A stretch of DNA of 64,000 bases from Streptomyces antarcticus (GCF_026627255.1 NZ_JAPNLM010000028.1:1-64000); one strand, 5' to 3'. Positions 51,273 to 59,908 are shown, counted from the stretch's first letter. Numbers and translations are program-made. The notes: generated by a model from the sequence alone, not told the origin.

Positions 51273-52565
51273 TCAGCCCTCCAGGAAGGCCACCAGGGCG
51301 TTCGCCAGGAGGAACGGGTCGTCCGCGCCGCACAGTTCGCGGGCGCTGTGCATCGAGAGGATCGCGACGCCGATGTCCACCGTCTGGATGCCGTGCCGGG
51401 CGGCCGTGATCGGGCCGATCGTCGTGCCGCACGGCATGGAGTTGTTGGAGACGAACGCCTGCCACGGCACGCCGGCCCGCTCGCAGGCGCTCGCGAACAC
51501 CGCGCGCCCGCTGCCGTCCGTCGCATAGCGCTGGTTGACGTTGACCTTGAGGATCGGGCCGCCGTTGGCGCGCGGGTGGTGCGACGGGTCGTGCCGCTCC
51601 GCGTAGTTGGGGTGCACGGCGTGCCCGGTGTCCGAGGAGAGACAGATGGTGCCGGCGAGCGCCCGGGCGCGGTCCTCGTAGGTGCCGCCGCGGGAGAAGA
51701 CGGAACGTTCCAGCACGTTCCCCAGCAGGGGGCCGTCGGCGCCCGTGTCCGACTGCGAGCCGTTCTCCTCGTGGTCGAAGGCGGCCAGCACCGGGATGTG
51801 GTCGAGCGCCTCCGAGGTGGAGACGGCGGCCAGCGCGGCGACGCCCGCGTGGACCGACAGCAGGTTGTCCATGCGGGGGCCGGCCAGCAGCTCGCGGTCG
51901 CGGCCGAGGTAGGAGGGCGGCTCGATCGAGTGGACCATCAGGTCCCAGCCGGCCACCGAGCCCTGCGGCAGGCCCTCTTCCTCCTCCAGGAAGGCGATGA
52001 GGTCGCCCTCCTGGACCTCTCCCAGGCCCCAGATCGGCTGCATGTGCCGCTGCTTGTCCAGCTTCAGGCCGTCGGTGTTCACCGACCGGTCCAGGTGCAC
52101 GGCGAGCTGGGGGACGCGCAGCAGCGCGCGGTCCACGTTCACCAGGCGCTCGGTTCCGTCCCGCAGGGTCAGCCGGCCGGCCAGGCCCAGGTCCCGGTCC
52201 AGCCAGGTGTTGAGCAGCGTGCCGCCGTAGATCTCGACGGCGATCTGCCGCCAGCCCTGCGAGCCGGTGTCCGGCAGCGGCTTGACCCGCAGGTTGGGGG
52301 AGTCGGTGTGCGCGCCGACGATCCGGAACGGGGTGTGCGCGGCCGCGCCTTCCGGGACGTACCAGGCGATGAGCGCGCCGCCGCGGAGCACGAACTTGCC
52401 CCCGGTGCTCGCGTCCCAGGCGTCCGTTTCCGACAACTGCCTGAAGCCTGCCTTTTCCAGCCGCTCGGCCGAGTTGGCCACGGCGTGGTACGGCGACGGA
52501 CTGGCCGTCAAAAAGGTCATCAGATCGTCGGTGTGGCCGCGGTCGAAGCGGGCGGGAGAGCTCAT
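51273..52565 (-). CDS. apeB: M18-family aminopeptidase (aspartyl aminopeptidase type)
   Basis: 430-aa metallo-aminopeptidase removing N-terminal acidic or other residues from peptides. Zinc ligands are visible in VGAHTDSPNLRV (about 85-96), the AFDHEENGSQSDTGADGP stretch with the DHEE catalytic/metal cluster, and the late HSARELCG. The ATG at 52565 has AAGGTG 6 nt upstream; the in-frame ATG 33 nt earlier lacks one. TET-like or dodecameric assembly is typical of the family. Cytosolic. Confidence 0.92.
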   Translation of the reverse strand: MSSPARFDRGHTDDLMTFLTASPSPYHAVANSAERLEKAGFRQLSETDAWDASTGGKFVLRGGALIAWYVPEGAAAHTPFRIVGAHTDSPNLRVKPLPDTGSQGWRQIAVEIYGGTLLNTWLDRDLGLAGRLTLRDGTERLVNVDRALLRVPQLAVHLDRSVNTDGLKLDKQRHMQPIWGLGEVQEGDLIAFLEEEEGLPQGSVAGWDLMVHSIEPPSYLGRDRELLAGPRMDNLLSVHAGVAALAAVSTSEALDHIPVLAAFDHEENGSQSDTGADGPLLGNVLERSVFSRGGTYEDRARALAGTICLSSDTGHAVHPNYAERHDPSHHPRANGGPILKVNVNQRYATDGSGRAVFASACERAGVPWQAFVSNNSMPCGTTIGPITAARHGIQTVDIGVAILSMHSARELCGADDPFLLANALVAFLEG

Positions 52566-52667
52566 GTGGTTCACCTTAACGACGGTCGTGTTCGCCATGG
52601 CCGGACTGCGGCTGATAGCCGAGAGGTCGGGGGCCGCGGGGTGTGTGATCTGCGGTCCCTTCGGTTC

Positions 52668-53405
52668 TCAGCCCGGCGGGCGCTCGAATCTGCGCTGCAG
52701 TTGCCTGCGCTCGCCCCGGCGGATGCGCGGGAGCATCTCCGGGGTCTGCGCGGAGCGCTGCGCGCGTCTCTTGCGTCCGGCGCAGAAGATACAGGCCTCG
52801 CCGGGCGGCGCGTCGGGGTCGATGGGGGCCCCGGGGTGCTCGGAGCAGCCCGAGGCGTTGCGGGGCCGGGACAGTTCGCGGGCGACGATGAAGGCGCGGT
52901 GCAGGTCGTCGGCGATGCGGACGAAGTCCTCGGCCGGGGAGGAGAGGCTCAGGTGGAAGCGCTGGTCCTCGACGGTGCGCAGGCAGGTGCGCAGCACCGT
53001 GAGGGTGTACGGGGGGTCCGGCACGGGGTAGCCCAGGCGGCGCTGTTCCCCGGCGGGCGGTGTCGGGGCGCCTGCGCGGCCGCCGCGGCCGCGCAGCCCG
53101 AGGCGCCGCCGGTCGTTGCAGATGAGGCAGCGGCCCCATCCGTCGGGGGCCTCGGGGTCGAGGGCGCCGTTGGGGTGCTCGGAGCAGCCGGTGTAGCTCT
53201 TGGCGGGTGCCAGGCCGCCGGCGGTCTGGAAGGCCACGTACAGGGCGTCGGCGATCCCGTCGTACTCGGCGGGGTGCGCGCCGTCGTACAGCTCGCGCAG
53301 GTGGTCGCCGAGGCTGCCCAGGCTCGCCTGCAGCTCCTTGAGGGCGTACGGCCGCCCGGTGGGGACGGAGTACCCCCTGCTGCCGTGCTGATCCTGTGGA
53401 CTCAT
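52668..53405 (-). CDS. Hypothetical protein with duplicated zinc-finger-like domain
   Basis: 245 aa, unrecognised. Two copies of an ~85-residue unit: each has a helical part (LGDHLRELYDGAHPAEYDGI / VRIADDLHRAFIVARELSRP), then CSEHP-n-DP-APxG-xCxxC-RR: GCSEHPNGALDPEAPDG with CLICND, and GCSEHPGAPIDPDAPPG with CIFCAG. The C-x2-H and C-x2-C spacing suggests one zinc site per copy. A basic tail (RRGERRQLQRRFERPPG) could touch nucleic acid. ATG at 53405. Stand-alone. Confidence 0.65.
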   Translation of the reverse strand: MSPQDQHGSRGYSVPTGRPYALKELQASLGSLGDHLRELYDGAHPAEYDGIADALYVAFQTAGGLAPAKSYTGCSEHPNGALDPEAPDGWGRCLICNDRRRLGLRGRGGRAGAPTPPAGEQRRLGYPVPDPPYTLTVLRTCLRTVEDQRFHLSLSSPAEDFVRIADDLHRAFIVARELSRPRNASGCSEHPGAPIDPDAPPGEACIFCAGRKRRAQRSAQTPEMLPRIRRGERRQLQRRFERPPG

Positions 53406-53508
53406 GTCTACGAGCGTCCCATGAACGACCGACAACGGGGAAAGCCGGTGCTCCGGGAGCCGGTGCCGTGCGTGTCGCCGCCCCGCGGGCCGGTGTCCGG
53501 GAGTACAC

Positions 53509-53545
53509 CAGCGGCCGGGCCCCTGGTGAGGGGACCCGGCCGCTG
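53509..53545 (-). terminator. Terminator of the acyl-CoA dehydrogenase gene
   Basis: An 11-bp perfect stem CAGCGGCCGGG/CCCGGCCGCTG encloses a second CCCCT/AGGGG stem. On the minus strand it begins 29 nt past the stop. Confidence 0.8.
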
Positions 53546-53573
53546 TGCGTACACCGCGTACGTGTGGGGCTGT

Positions 53574-55400
53574 CTAGAAGGCGGCCTCGTCGAGCTCCAT
53601 GAGGGAGTTGTCGACGACCTCGGCCAGCCGGCGCTGGACCGAGACGCCCGGCAGGACCTGCGCGGCGAAGAACTTCGCGGCGGCGATCTTGCCGGTGTAG
53701 AACGGCACGTCCTTGGCGGAGGCCGTGGGGAGCTTCTCGGCGGCCACGGCCGCGCCCTTGAGCAGCAGGTATCCGACGACGACGTCGCCGGAGGCCATCA
53801 GCAGGCGGGTGGTGTTCTGGCCGACCTTGTAGATGTTCTTGACGTCCTCACCGGTGGCGGTGAGGTCGACGATCATCGCGCCGACGATGGCCTCCAGGTC
53901 GACGGCGGCCTGGGCGAGCGCGTCGCGGGCGCCGGCCAGCTCTTCGCCGCCGACGGCCTCGGCCAGGAACTTCTTGATCGTCTCGGAGAGGACGTTCAGG
54001 GAGGCGCCCTGGTCGCGGACGATCTTCCGGAAGAAGAAGTCCTGGCCCTGGATGGCCGTGGTGCCCTCGTAGAGCGTGTCGATCTTGGCGTCGCGGATGT
54101 ACTGCTCGATCGGGTACTCCTGCAGGTAGCCGGAGCCGCCGAAGGTCTGCAGGGACTGGGCGAGCTGCTCGTAGGACTTCTCCGAGCCGTAGCCCTTCAC
54201 GATCGGCAGGAGCAGGTCGTTGAGGCCGATCTCGGCGGAGGCGTCCTCGCCGTTGGCCTGCTTGAGCTGGATCTCGTCCTGGACGGAGGCGGTGTAGAGC
54301 ACGAGGGCGCGCATGCCCTCGGCGTACGCCTTCTGCGTCATGAGCGAGCGGCGCACGTCGGGGTGGTGCGTGATGGTGACCTTGGGCGCGGTCTTGTCCA
54401 TGAAGTTGGCCAGGTCCGGACCCTGCACGCGCTCCTTGGCGTACTCCAGCGCGCTGAGGTAGCCGGTGGAGAGGGTGGCGATGGCCTTCGTGCCGACCAT
54501 CATCCGGGCGAACTCGATGATCATGAACATCTGGCGGATGCCGTCGTGCTTGTCACCGATCAGCCAGCCCTTGGCGGGGTGCTGGTCGCCGAAGGTCATC
54601 TCGCACGTGTTGGAGGCCTTGAGGCCCATCTTGTGCTCGACGTTCGTGGCGTAGACGCCGTTGCGCTCGCCCAGCTCGCCGGTCTCCCAGTCGAAGTGGA
54701 ACTTCGGGACGAGGAAGAGGGACAGGCCCTTGGTGCCGGGGCCGTGGCCCTCGGGGCGCGCGAGGACGTAGTGGAGGATGTTCTCCTCCATGTCGTGCTC
54801 GCCCGAGGTGATGAAGCGCTTGACGCCCTCGATGTGCCAGGAGCCGTCCGCCTGCTCGACCGCCTTGGTGCGGCCGGCGCCGACGTCCGAGCCGGCGTCC
54901 GGCTCGGTGAGGACCATGGTGGAGCCCCAGCGCTTCTCGACGGCGATCTCGGCGACCTTCTTCTGCGCCTCGTTGCCCTCTTCGTAGAGGATGCCGGCGA
55001 AGGCCGGGCCGGAGGAGTACATCCACACGGCCGGGTTCGCGCCGAGGATCGTCTCGGCGAACGCCCAGATCAGGGAGCGGGGCGAGGTGGTGCCGCCGAT
55101 CTCCTCGGGCAGGCCCAGGCGCCAGTACTCGGAGTCCATGAAGGCCTTGTAGCTCTTCTTGAAGGACGCCGGGACGGGCGCGGTGTTCGTGGCCGGGTCG
55201 AAGACCGGCGGGTTGCGGTCGGCGTCCTCGAAGGAGGCGGCCAGCTCGTTCTCGGAGAGCTTGGTCATCTCGCTGAGGATGGTCTTGGCGGTGTCGGTGT
55301 CCATCTCGCCGAACGGGCCGGTGCCGTACAGCTTGTCGCGGCCGAGCACCTCGAAGAGGTTGAACTCGATGTCGCGGAGATTCGACTTGTAGTGCCCCAT
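53574..55400 (-). CDS. Acyl-CoA dehydrogenase (long FadE-type)
   Basis: 608 aa from the ATG at 55400 (MGHYKSNLRD), with GGAG 8 nt upstream; the open frame extends into the promoter. FAD-dependent alpha,beta-dehydrogenation of acyl-CoA. Core signatures: MVLTEPDAGSDVGAG (FAD/substrate loop), FGGSGYLQEYPIEQYIRDAK and LYEGTTAIQGQDFFFRKI (C-terminal catalytic region, with Glu in YEGT). The ~130-residue C-terminal extension beyond 460 is typical of the long DUF2-type FadE group. Two TetR-style operators precede it. Confidence 0.92.
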   Translation of the reverse strand: MGHYKSNLRDIEFNLFEVLGRDKLYGTGPFGEMDTDTAKTILSEMTKLSENELAASFEDADRNPPVFDPATNTAPVPASFKKSYKAFMDSEYWRLGLPEEIGGTTSPRSLIWAFAETILGANPAVWMYSSGPAFAGILYEEGNEAQKKVAEIAVEKRWGSTMVLTEPDAGSDVGAGRTKAVEQADGSWHIEGVKRFITSGEHDMEENILHYVLARPEGHGPGTKGLSLFLVPKFHFDWETGELGERNGVYATNVEHKMGLKASNTCEMTFGDQHPAKGWLIGDKHDGIRQMFMIIEFARMMVGTKAIATLSTGYLSALEYAKERVQGPDLANFMDKTAPKVTITHHPDVRRSLMTQKAYAEGMRALVLYTASVQDEIQLKQANGEDASAEIGLNDLLLPIVKGYGSEKSYEQLAQSLQTFGGSGYLQEYPIEQYIRDAKIDTLYEGTTAIQGQDFFFRKIVRDQGASLNVLSETIKKFLAEAVGGEELAGARDALAQAAVDLEAIVGAMIVDLTATGEDVKNIYKVGQNTTRLLMASGDVVVGYLLLKGAAVAAEKLPTASAKDVPFYTGKIAAAKFFAAQVLPGVSVQRRLAEVVDNSLMELDEAAF

Positions 55401-55444
55401 GGCGACGGCTCCGTTAAGGCTCGGTGAGACGGGTTCCTCGTACA

Positions 55445-55481
55445 TACCAATCGGTAACCTCATCATGCTACCCACCGGTAA
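55445..55481. promoter_or_regulatory. Double operator upstream of acyl-CoA dehydrogenase
   Basis: Two copies of TACCNNNCGGTAA, at 55445-55457 and 55469-55481, separated centre to centre by 24 bp. Each has TACC/GGTA half-sites, as TetR-type repressors of fatty-acid degradation bind. They are unlike the ACCGAACNATCGGT sites at 2597 and 5501, so a different regulator is expected. No adjacent TetR gene is present. Confidence 0.6.
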
Positions 55482-55637
55482 TAAGAACAACCCTTACCCG
55501 CTGACTGTGACCAGCATCAAGCCAGGAGAACCGCGCCGCCGCCGGAAGTCCAGGCCCTGGAAGGGGACTGCGTACGAACTTCTGGCGGCTGGGCGCGCAG
55601 GACCGGTACGAGGCCCCCGCCGACGCCGCGCGCCGCC

Positions 55638-56006
55638 TTACGGGTGGTGCAGCTCGGCCCACACGGTCTTGCCGGCCGGGGCGGGCCGCACGCCCCAGCG
55701 GGCGGCGACGGCGCCGACCACGGCCAGGCCTCGGCCGCCCTCGTCGCCGTCCAGGGCCCGGCGCAGGACGGGCCACAGCCGGGGGTCGGGGTCGCCGACC
55801 TCCAGGCGGGTGCGGCCCTGGGCCGTGCGGGTGACGGCGAGGGTCACGGGGGTGCCCTCGCCGACGTGCAGGACGACGTTGCCGACCAGCTCGCTGACGC
55901 ACAGCTGGAGGTCGTCGCAGGGCCCGCCGACGTGCTCCCGCACGGCCCGCCGCAGCCCGGCCAGCTCCTGCGGCAGCGCGAGCGCGGAGGCGTGGAACGG
56001 CCTCAC
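55638..56006 (-). CDS. ATP-binding protein (RsbW/AbaA-like HATPase)
   Basis: 122 aa; GTG start overlaps the preceding stop (GTGA). GHKL ATPase motifs: N-box LCVSELVGNVVLHVGEGT (about 39-56, Asn and Glu), G1 VGDPDPRLWPV and G2 EGGRGLAVVGAVAARWGV. Single-domain anti-sigma-like ATPases of this sort are abundant next to XRE/DUF397 pairs in Streptomyces (AbaA-like loci). No sigma factor is nearby, so the target is unknown. Second gene of the operon with the 71-aa protein. Confidence 0.85.
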   Translation of the reverse strand: MRPFHASALALPQELAGLRRAVREHVGGPCDDLQLCVSELVGNVVLHVGEGTPVTLAVTRTAQGRTRLEVGDPDPRLWPVLRRALDGDEGGRGLAVVGAVAARWGVRPAPAGKTVWAELHHP

Positions 56007-56218
56007 CGTCCGGGAGCCCGGTTCAGCACGGAGGCGATCCGGAGCGCGGTGGCCGGGTTGCAGCTGCCGAGGGCGATCAGCGGCGGGGTGGGGTGGCTCC
56101 CCGCGTAGGACGGCAGATGCAGGTCGAGGGAGGGCAGGGTGATCCCGTGCGCGGCGAGCGCGCCGCGGAGCTCGGTGAGGGCCGCGATCGCTACGCGGTC
56201 GCCGGTGGGGTTGCTCAT
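56003..56218 (-). CDS. 71-aa hypothetical protein of the ATP-binding/XRE cluster
   Basis: 71 aa, MSNPTGDRVAIAALTELRGA ... VLNRAPGR. Two short amphipathic parts: LTELRGALAAHGITLPSLDL and NPATALRIASVLNRA. Its stop overlaps the ATPase start, and it is divergent from the XRE gene at 56338. Small proteins at this position recur in AbaA-like clusters. No motif for function. Confidence 0.7.
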   Translation of the reverse strand: MSNPTGDRVAIAALTELRGALAAHGITLPSLDLHLPSYAGSHPTPPLIALGSCNPATALRIASVLNRAPGR

Positions 56219-56285
56219 GGGGGCGTTCCGTTCCTGTGGCTGAGTGTGACGAACTCCTCACAGGGTGGCGTCGCGGTGCGTACCG

Positions 56286-56300
56286 TGGGAAGGGTTCCCA
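56286..56300. promoter_or_regulatory. Inverted repeat between the 71-aa gene and the XRE gene
   Basis: TGGGAA-GGG-TTCCCA has perfect 6-bp arms in the 119-bp divergent region. A TTGC ... GGCAA pair lies next to it (56302-56320). Possible operator for the XRE regulator. Confidence 0.5.
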
Positions 56301-56337
56301 GTTGCGCTGGACAAGTGGCAAATGACGGTGGTGGGTT

Positions 56338-57189
56338 GTGCCTGCTCGTAAGGACCCTGACGCGTCGGCGAACGTTCCGTCGTTCTACGGCGCGGAGCTC
56401 CGCTACAAACGGGAGGCCGCCGGTCTCACACTGGAACAGCTGGCGGAGGAGAGCTTTCGGGGCGTCCCGTTCCTGAGTCAGATCGAGCGCGGCGAGCGCC
56501 GGATGCCGCTGGACCTGGCCCGGCACGTGGACGCGAAGCTGGGGACGGACGGGTTTTTCGAGCGGCGCTGTGAAGACGCGCGCAAGGCGAAGCAGTCCGA
56601 CCATGCCGAATATTTTGCGGACGTCGCGGAGATGGAGCCGTTCGCGGAGACGATCGAGGAATGGGCGCCGATGCTCGTACCCGGTCTTCTGCAGACGCCC
56701 GACTACGCACGGGCGATCGTGCGGGCCGCGATGCCTCGCGCGGTCGATGAAACGGTCGAGCGCCTGGTCGACGCACGGATGGGGCGGGCGAAGCTCTTCG
56801 ATGGGGAGCACCCGCCGGAGTTCTGGGCGATCCTCGACGAGTCCGTGATCCGCCGGTCGGTGCTCCCTCCGGTGCAGATGGCCGAACTGCTGGAGCACAT
56901 CCTCTCCATGGTCCGCCGGACCCGTGCCATTCTGCAGATCGTCCCGCAAAACGCCGCTGCCCATTCCCTGATGATGGGGATGGCCAAGGTCATGACCTTC
57001 CTGGAGGCGCCACCGGTGGTGTACGTGGAGAGTCTGCACAGCGGGCAGCTCATCGACTTTCCGGCCCTCGTGAAGGAGTACCGCAGGTCTTACGATCTGC
57101 TGAGGGCCGCCGCCATGCCGCCGGAGGCGTCTCTGACTCTTCTCGACGCTGCGGCAGAGGACTACCGAAATGGCAAGCACCGGCATTGA
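56338..57189 (+). CDS. XRE-family regulator with DUF5753 domain (WhiJ-like)
   Basis: 283 aa, GTG start. HTH about 17-60 (LRYKREAAGLTLEQLAEESF, SQIERGERRMPLDLARHVDA), then DUF5753: EWAPMLVPGLLQTPDYARAI (about 108-127), VDARMGRAKLF, EFWAILDESVIRRSVLPP and QIVPQNAAAHSLMMG. It overlaps the following DUF397 gene by 20 bp and is divergent from an ATP-binding protein pair: the classic AbaA/WhiJ cluster layout, usually tied to sporulation or antibiotic control. Confidence 0.92.
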   Translation: MPARKDPDASANVPSFYGAELRYKREAAGLTLEQLAEESFRGVPFLSQIERGERRMPLDLARHVDAKLGTDGFFERRCEDARKAKQSDHAEYFADVAEMEPFAETIEEWAPMLVPGLLQTPDYARAIVRAAMPRAVDETVERLVDARMGRAKLFDGEHPPEFWAILDESVIRRSVLPPVQMAELLEHILSMVRRTRAILQIVPQNAAAHSLMMGMAKVMTFLEAPPVVYVESLHSGQLIDFPALVKEYRRSYDLLRAAAMPPEASLTLLDAAAEDYRNGKHRH

Positions 57190-57463
57190 CTTGACGTCCG
57201 CCTGCTGGCGCAAGAGCAGCTACAGCAACGGGACCGGTGGCGATTGCGTCGAGGTCGCGGAAGGATTCCCCGGAGCCGCGCGCTGGCGCAAGAGCAGTTA
57301 CAGCAACGGCGACGGCGGCAACTGCGTCGAGGTGGCTGACGGCCTCGACGGGGTCGTGCCCGTCCGGGACTCCAAGCGGCCCCACGGACCCGCCGTGGTC
57401 GTCTCCGCCGCCGCCTGGGCGCCCTTCGTACGGGCGCTGAAGGCCGGGGGCCTCTCCGGCTGA
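57170..57463 (+). CDS. DUF397 protein with duplicated N-terminal half
   Basis: 97 aa. The usual DUF397 opening WRKSSYSNGTGGDCVEVAEG (13-32) is immediately repeated as WRKSSYSNGDGGNCVEVADG (39-58), followed by a single C-terminal half VVPVRDSKRPHGPAVVV and the AWAPFVRAL helix. Normal members have one unit of about 65 aa. Overlaps the end of the XRE gene, so they are coupled and probably interact. Confidence 0.9.
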   Translation: MASTGIDLTSACWRKSSYSNGTGGDCVEVAEGFPGAARWRKSSYSNGDGGNCVEVADGLDGVVPVRDSKRPHGPAVVVSAAAWAPFVRALKAGGLSG

Positions 57464-57530
57464 GGTCTCGCCGGACCAGGGTGGCCGGTACCGGCCGGTA
57501 CGGCGGCGGGGGCTCGGTAGGGTGGGCCGC

Positions 57531-57992
57531 ATGTACGGCTACGACCAGACTCCGGGCGCCCAGCAGCAGGGCTACGCGCAGCCCCCGCCCCAGCAGGGCT
57601 ACGCGCAGCAGCCGCCGCTGTACCCCGAGCCCTCGCCGCCGTCGATCGCCGACGCGGTCCGCGCCTTCACGACCGGGCAGCTCGCCGCCGAGGACTTCCA
57701 GCAGATCTTCGCCACCTCAAGGATCTACTGCCCGCGCGGTGACACCCCCGGGTTCCTGGCGCTGCACAACACGCAGCAGCCGGTCATCCCGATGTTCACC
57801 ACGCTCAAGGAGCTGCGCCGGTACGCCGGCAAGGAGTCCAAGTACTTCGTGATCACCGGCGCCGAGGTGATCGACCTGCTGCCCACCGGCTACGGCTTCG
57901 TCCTCGACATGGAGGGCGACCACCGGATGGTCTTCGACGCGAAGGCCGTCGAGCAGATGGTCGACTTCGCGATGCGCCGCATGTACGGCTAG
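57531..57992 (+). CDS. SseB-like N-terminal-domain protein
   Basis: 153 aa. The N-terminus is Gln/Pro/Tyr-rich (GYAQPPPQQGYAQQPPLYPE, 15-34), then an SseB-type fold: FQQIFATSRIYCPRGDTPGF (about 57-76), PVIPMFTTLKELRRYAGKES, ADLLP-like IDLLPTGYGFVLDM and HRMVFDAKAV. SseB-like domains in actinobacteria often accompany type VII secretion or are stand-alone. ATG at 57531; a GTG 9 nt earlier is also possible. Confidence 0.75.
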   Translation: MYGYDQTPGAQQQGYAQPPPQQGYAQQPPLYPEPSPPSIADAVRAFTTGQLAAEDFQQIFATSRIYCPRGDTPGFLALHNTQQPVIPMFTTLKELRRYAGKESKYFVITGAEVIDLLPTGYGFVLDMEGDHRMVFDAKAVEQMVDFAMRRMYG

Positions 57993-58050
57993 ACGCGATG
58001 GCCGCGCATACGGCTGAGGGGGCGTGCACCGCGCGGCCGATCCGGCGAGG

Positions 58051-59100
58051 TCAGAAGCCCACCCCTGGGACCGCGGGCGGGTTGAGCCGGGCGAAGCCCT
58101 CCTGGCGCTGGTACGGGAAGTAGGGGTACGGAGCCTGACGGTGGCTCGCCGCGTCGAGCTTCGCCATCTGCTCGGGGGTGAGCTCCCAGCCCACGGCGCC
58201 GAGGTTCTGGCGCAGTTGCTCCTCGTTGCGGGCGCCGATGATCACGGAGGACACGGTCGGCCGCTGGAGCAGCCACCGCAGGGCGATCTGCGGGACGGCC
58301 TTGCCAGTCTCCCGTGCGATCTCGTCCAGGGCGTCGACCACGCGGTAGAGGTGCTCGTCCTGCACCGGCGGGCCGTAGTCGGCGGTGTCGTGCAGCCTGC
58401 TGCCGGCGGGCAGCGGCCGGCCCCGGCGGATCTTGCCGGTGAGCCGACCCCAGCCGAGCGGGCTCCAGACGATCGCGCCCAGTCCCTGGTCGAGTCCGAG
58501 CGGCATCAACTCCCATTCGTAGTCGCGGCCGATGAGGGAGTAGTAGACCTGGTGGGCTACGTAGCGCTCCCGGCCGCGGCGCTCGGCGGTGGCGAGGGAC
58601 TTCATCGCCTGCCAGCCGGAGAAGTTGGAGACGCCGAGGTAGCGGATCTTCCCGGCCCGGACCAGGTCGTCCAGGGTGGAGAGCACCTCCTCGACGGGGC
58701 TCCCGGCATCGAAGGCATGCAGTTGGAAGAGGTCGATGTAGTCGGTGTCCATGCGGCGCAGGGCGGCGTCGACGGAAGTGATCAGTCGGGAGCGGGAGGT
58801 GCCCGCGTCCGCGGGGCCGTCGCCCATGGGCAGGCCGGCCTTGGTGGAGATGAGCACCTGGTCGCGACGGCCCTTGAGTGCGGCTCCCAGCACCTCCTCC
58901 GAGGCGCCGGCCGAGTAGACGTCGGCGCTGTCGAACATCGTGATCCCGGCGTCGAGGCAGATGTCCACCAGGCGGCGTGCCTCGTCCACGCCGATGGTGC
59001 CCCAGGCGCCGAAGAGCGGTCCCTGTCCGCCGAAGGTCGCTGCGCCGAAGCTCAGCGCCGGTACCTGCAGTCCGGACGTACCCAGCCGCCTGTATTCCAT
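58051..59100 (-). CDS. Aldo/keto reductase
   Basis: 349-aa NADPH-dependent TIM-barrel reductase. Catalytic tetrad visible: Asp and Tyr in FDSADVYSAGASEEVLG (about 55-71), Lys in VLISTKAGLPMGDG, His in LFQLHAFDAGSPVEEVL. C-terminal cofactor region VSSVIIGARNEEQLRQNLGA. The length and loops fit the YajO/AKR-family ketoreductases. Divergent from a TetR gene with an operator-like repeat between, so probably induced by a small carbonyl compound. Confidence 0.92.
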   Translation of the reverse strand: MEYRRLGTSGLQVPALSFGAATFGGQGPLFGAWGTIGVDEARRLVDICLDAGITMFDSADVYSAGASEEVLGAALKGRRDQVLISTKAGLPMGDGPADAGTSRSRLITSVDAALRRMDTDYIDLFQLHAFDAGSPVEEVLSTLDDLVRAGKIRYLGVSNFSGWQAMKSLATAERRGRERYVAHQVYYSLIGRDYEWELMPLGLDQGLGAIVWSPLGWGRLTGKIRRGRPLPAGSRLHDTADYGPPVQDEHLYRVVDALDEIARETGKAVPQIALRWLLQRPTVSSVIIGARNEEQLRQNLGAVGWELTPEQMAKLDAASHRQAPYPYFPYQRQEGFARLNPPAVPGVGF

Positions 59101-59173
59101 GAGATGTCTCCCCTCTCGCTCGCGGAACCTTCTAATGGGTCCGCAGCACCGTTAAGATGGCCCAGCGTAGCAA

Positions 59174-59192
59174 TTCCAGGCAATTAATGGAA
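59174..59192. promoter_or_regulatory. Operator-like repeat between aldo/keto reductase and TetR genes
   Basis: TTCCA-N9-TGGAA (59174-59178 and 59188-59192), with a GCAATT direct repeat 10 bp apart, in the 105-bp divergent region. Candidate binding site for the TetR regulator. Confidence 0.5.
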
Positions 59193-59205
59193 CAGGAGTC
59201 CCGTT

Positions 59206-59841
59206 ATGGAGGCAAAGCCCGAGGCTGGACCGGGGGCCACCCGGCCCGGAGGGCGCACGGCGCGGGTGCGCGCCGCCGTGCTCCGGGCCGCTGGCGACGT
59301 GTTGGCCGAGGAGGGTTTCGCCCACCTGGACCTGGCCGATGTCGCGCGCCGCGCGGAGGTCGGGAAGACGACCGTCTACCGCCGCTGGGGCACGGTCACC
59401 GGCCTCGTGACCGATTTGCTGCTGGACATGGCGCAGCAGTCCGTGCCGCGTACGGAGACCGGCTCGCTGCTCGGGGATCTGACGGCCAACGCCCGTCTGG
59501 TGTGGCGGACGCTGGCCGATCCTCGGCAGGGAGCCCTGTTCAGGGCGGTGATCGCGGCCGCCACCTGTGACGCGAAGGCGGCGGAGGCTCTGCACGGCTT
59601 CTATGCCGTCCGCGTCGAGGAGTGGGCGCCCTGCGTCGAGCAGGCGGCGGCCCGTGGCGAGGTGCCCCGCGGGACCGACCCGCACGAGGTGATCCGCGCG
59701 GTGTCCGCCCCCTTGTACTACCGCTTGCTGACCACGGCCGTCCCGCTGGACGAGGCGGCCGCCGACCGGGCCGCGACGGCCGCGGCGGTGGCCGCGCGCG
59801 CGGGGGTGTACGTACGCCCGCGCTCCCGTCGAGGGCCGTGA
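59206..59841 (+). CDS. TetR/AcrR-family transcriptional regulator
   Basis: 211 aa. HTH: EGFAHLDLADVARRAEVGKT (about 40-59) then TVYRRWGTVTGLV. The C-terminal helical ligand domain has LFRAVIAAATCDAKAAEALH. ATG follows GGAG 7 nt upstream (ACAGGAGTCCCGTT). It likely regulates the divergent aldo/keto reductase. The nearby pirin gene has a different type of operator. Confidence 0.9.
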   Translation: MEAKPEAGPGATRPGGRTARVRAAVLRAAGDVLAEEGFAHLDLADVARRAEVGKTTVYRRWGTVTGLVTDLLLDMAQQSVPRTETGSLLGDLTANARLVWRTLADPRQGALFRAVIAAATCDAKAAEALHGFYAVRVEEWAPCVEQAAARGEVPRGTDPHEVIRAVSAPLYYRLLTTAVPLDEAAADRAATAAAVAARAGVYVRPRSRRGP

Positions 59842-59908
59842 TCCGGGCTCGGGGCGACGCGGGAATGGGGGGCGGGGGCGTGCTGTTCTGTCGGGTGTGG
59901 CAGAAAGT

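Noticed and set aside
51348..55427. 1359-codon plus-strand frame across the aminopeptidase and acyl-CoA dehydrogenase
   Set aside because: It is an antisense shadow of three well-supported minus-strand genes and runs through two terminators.
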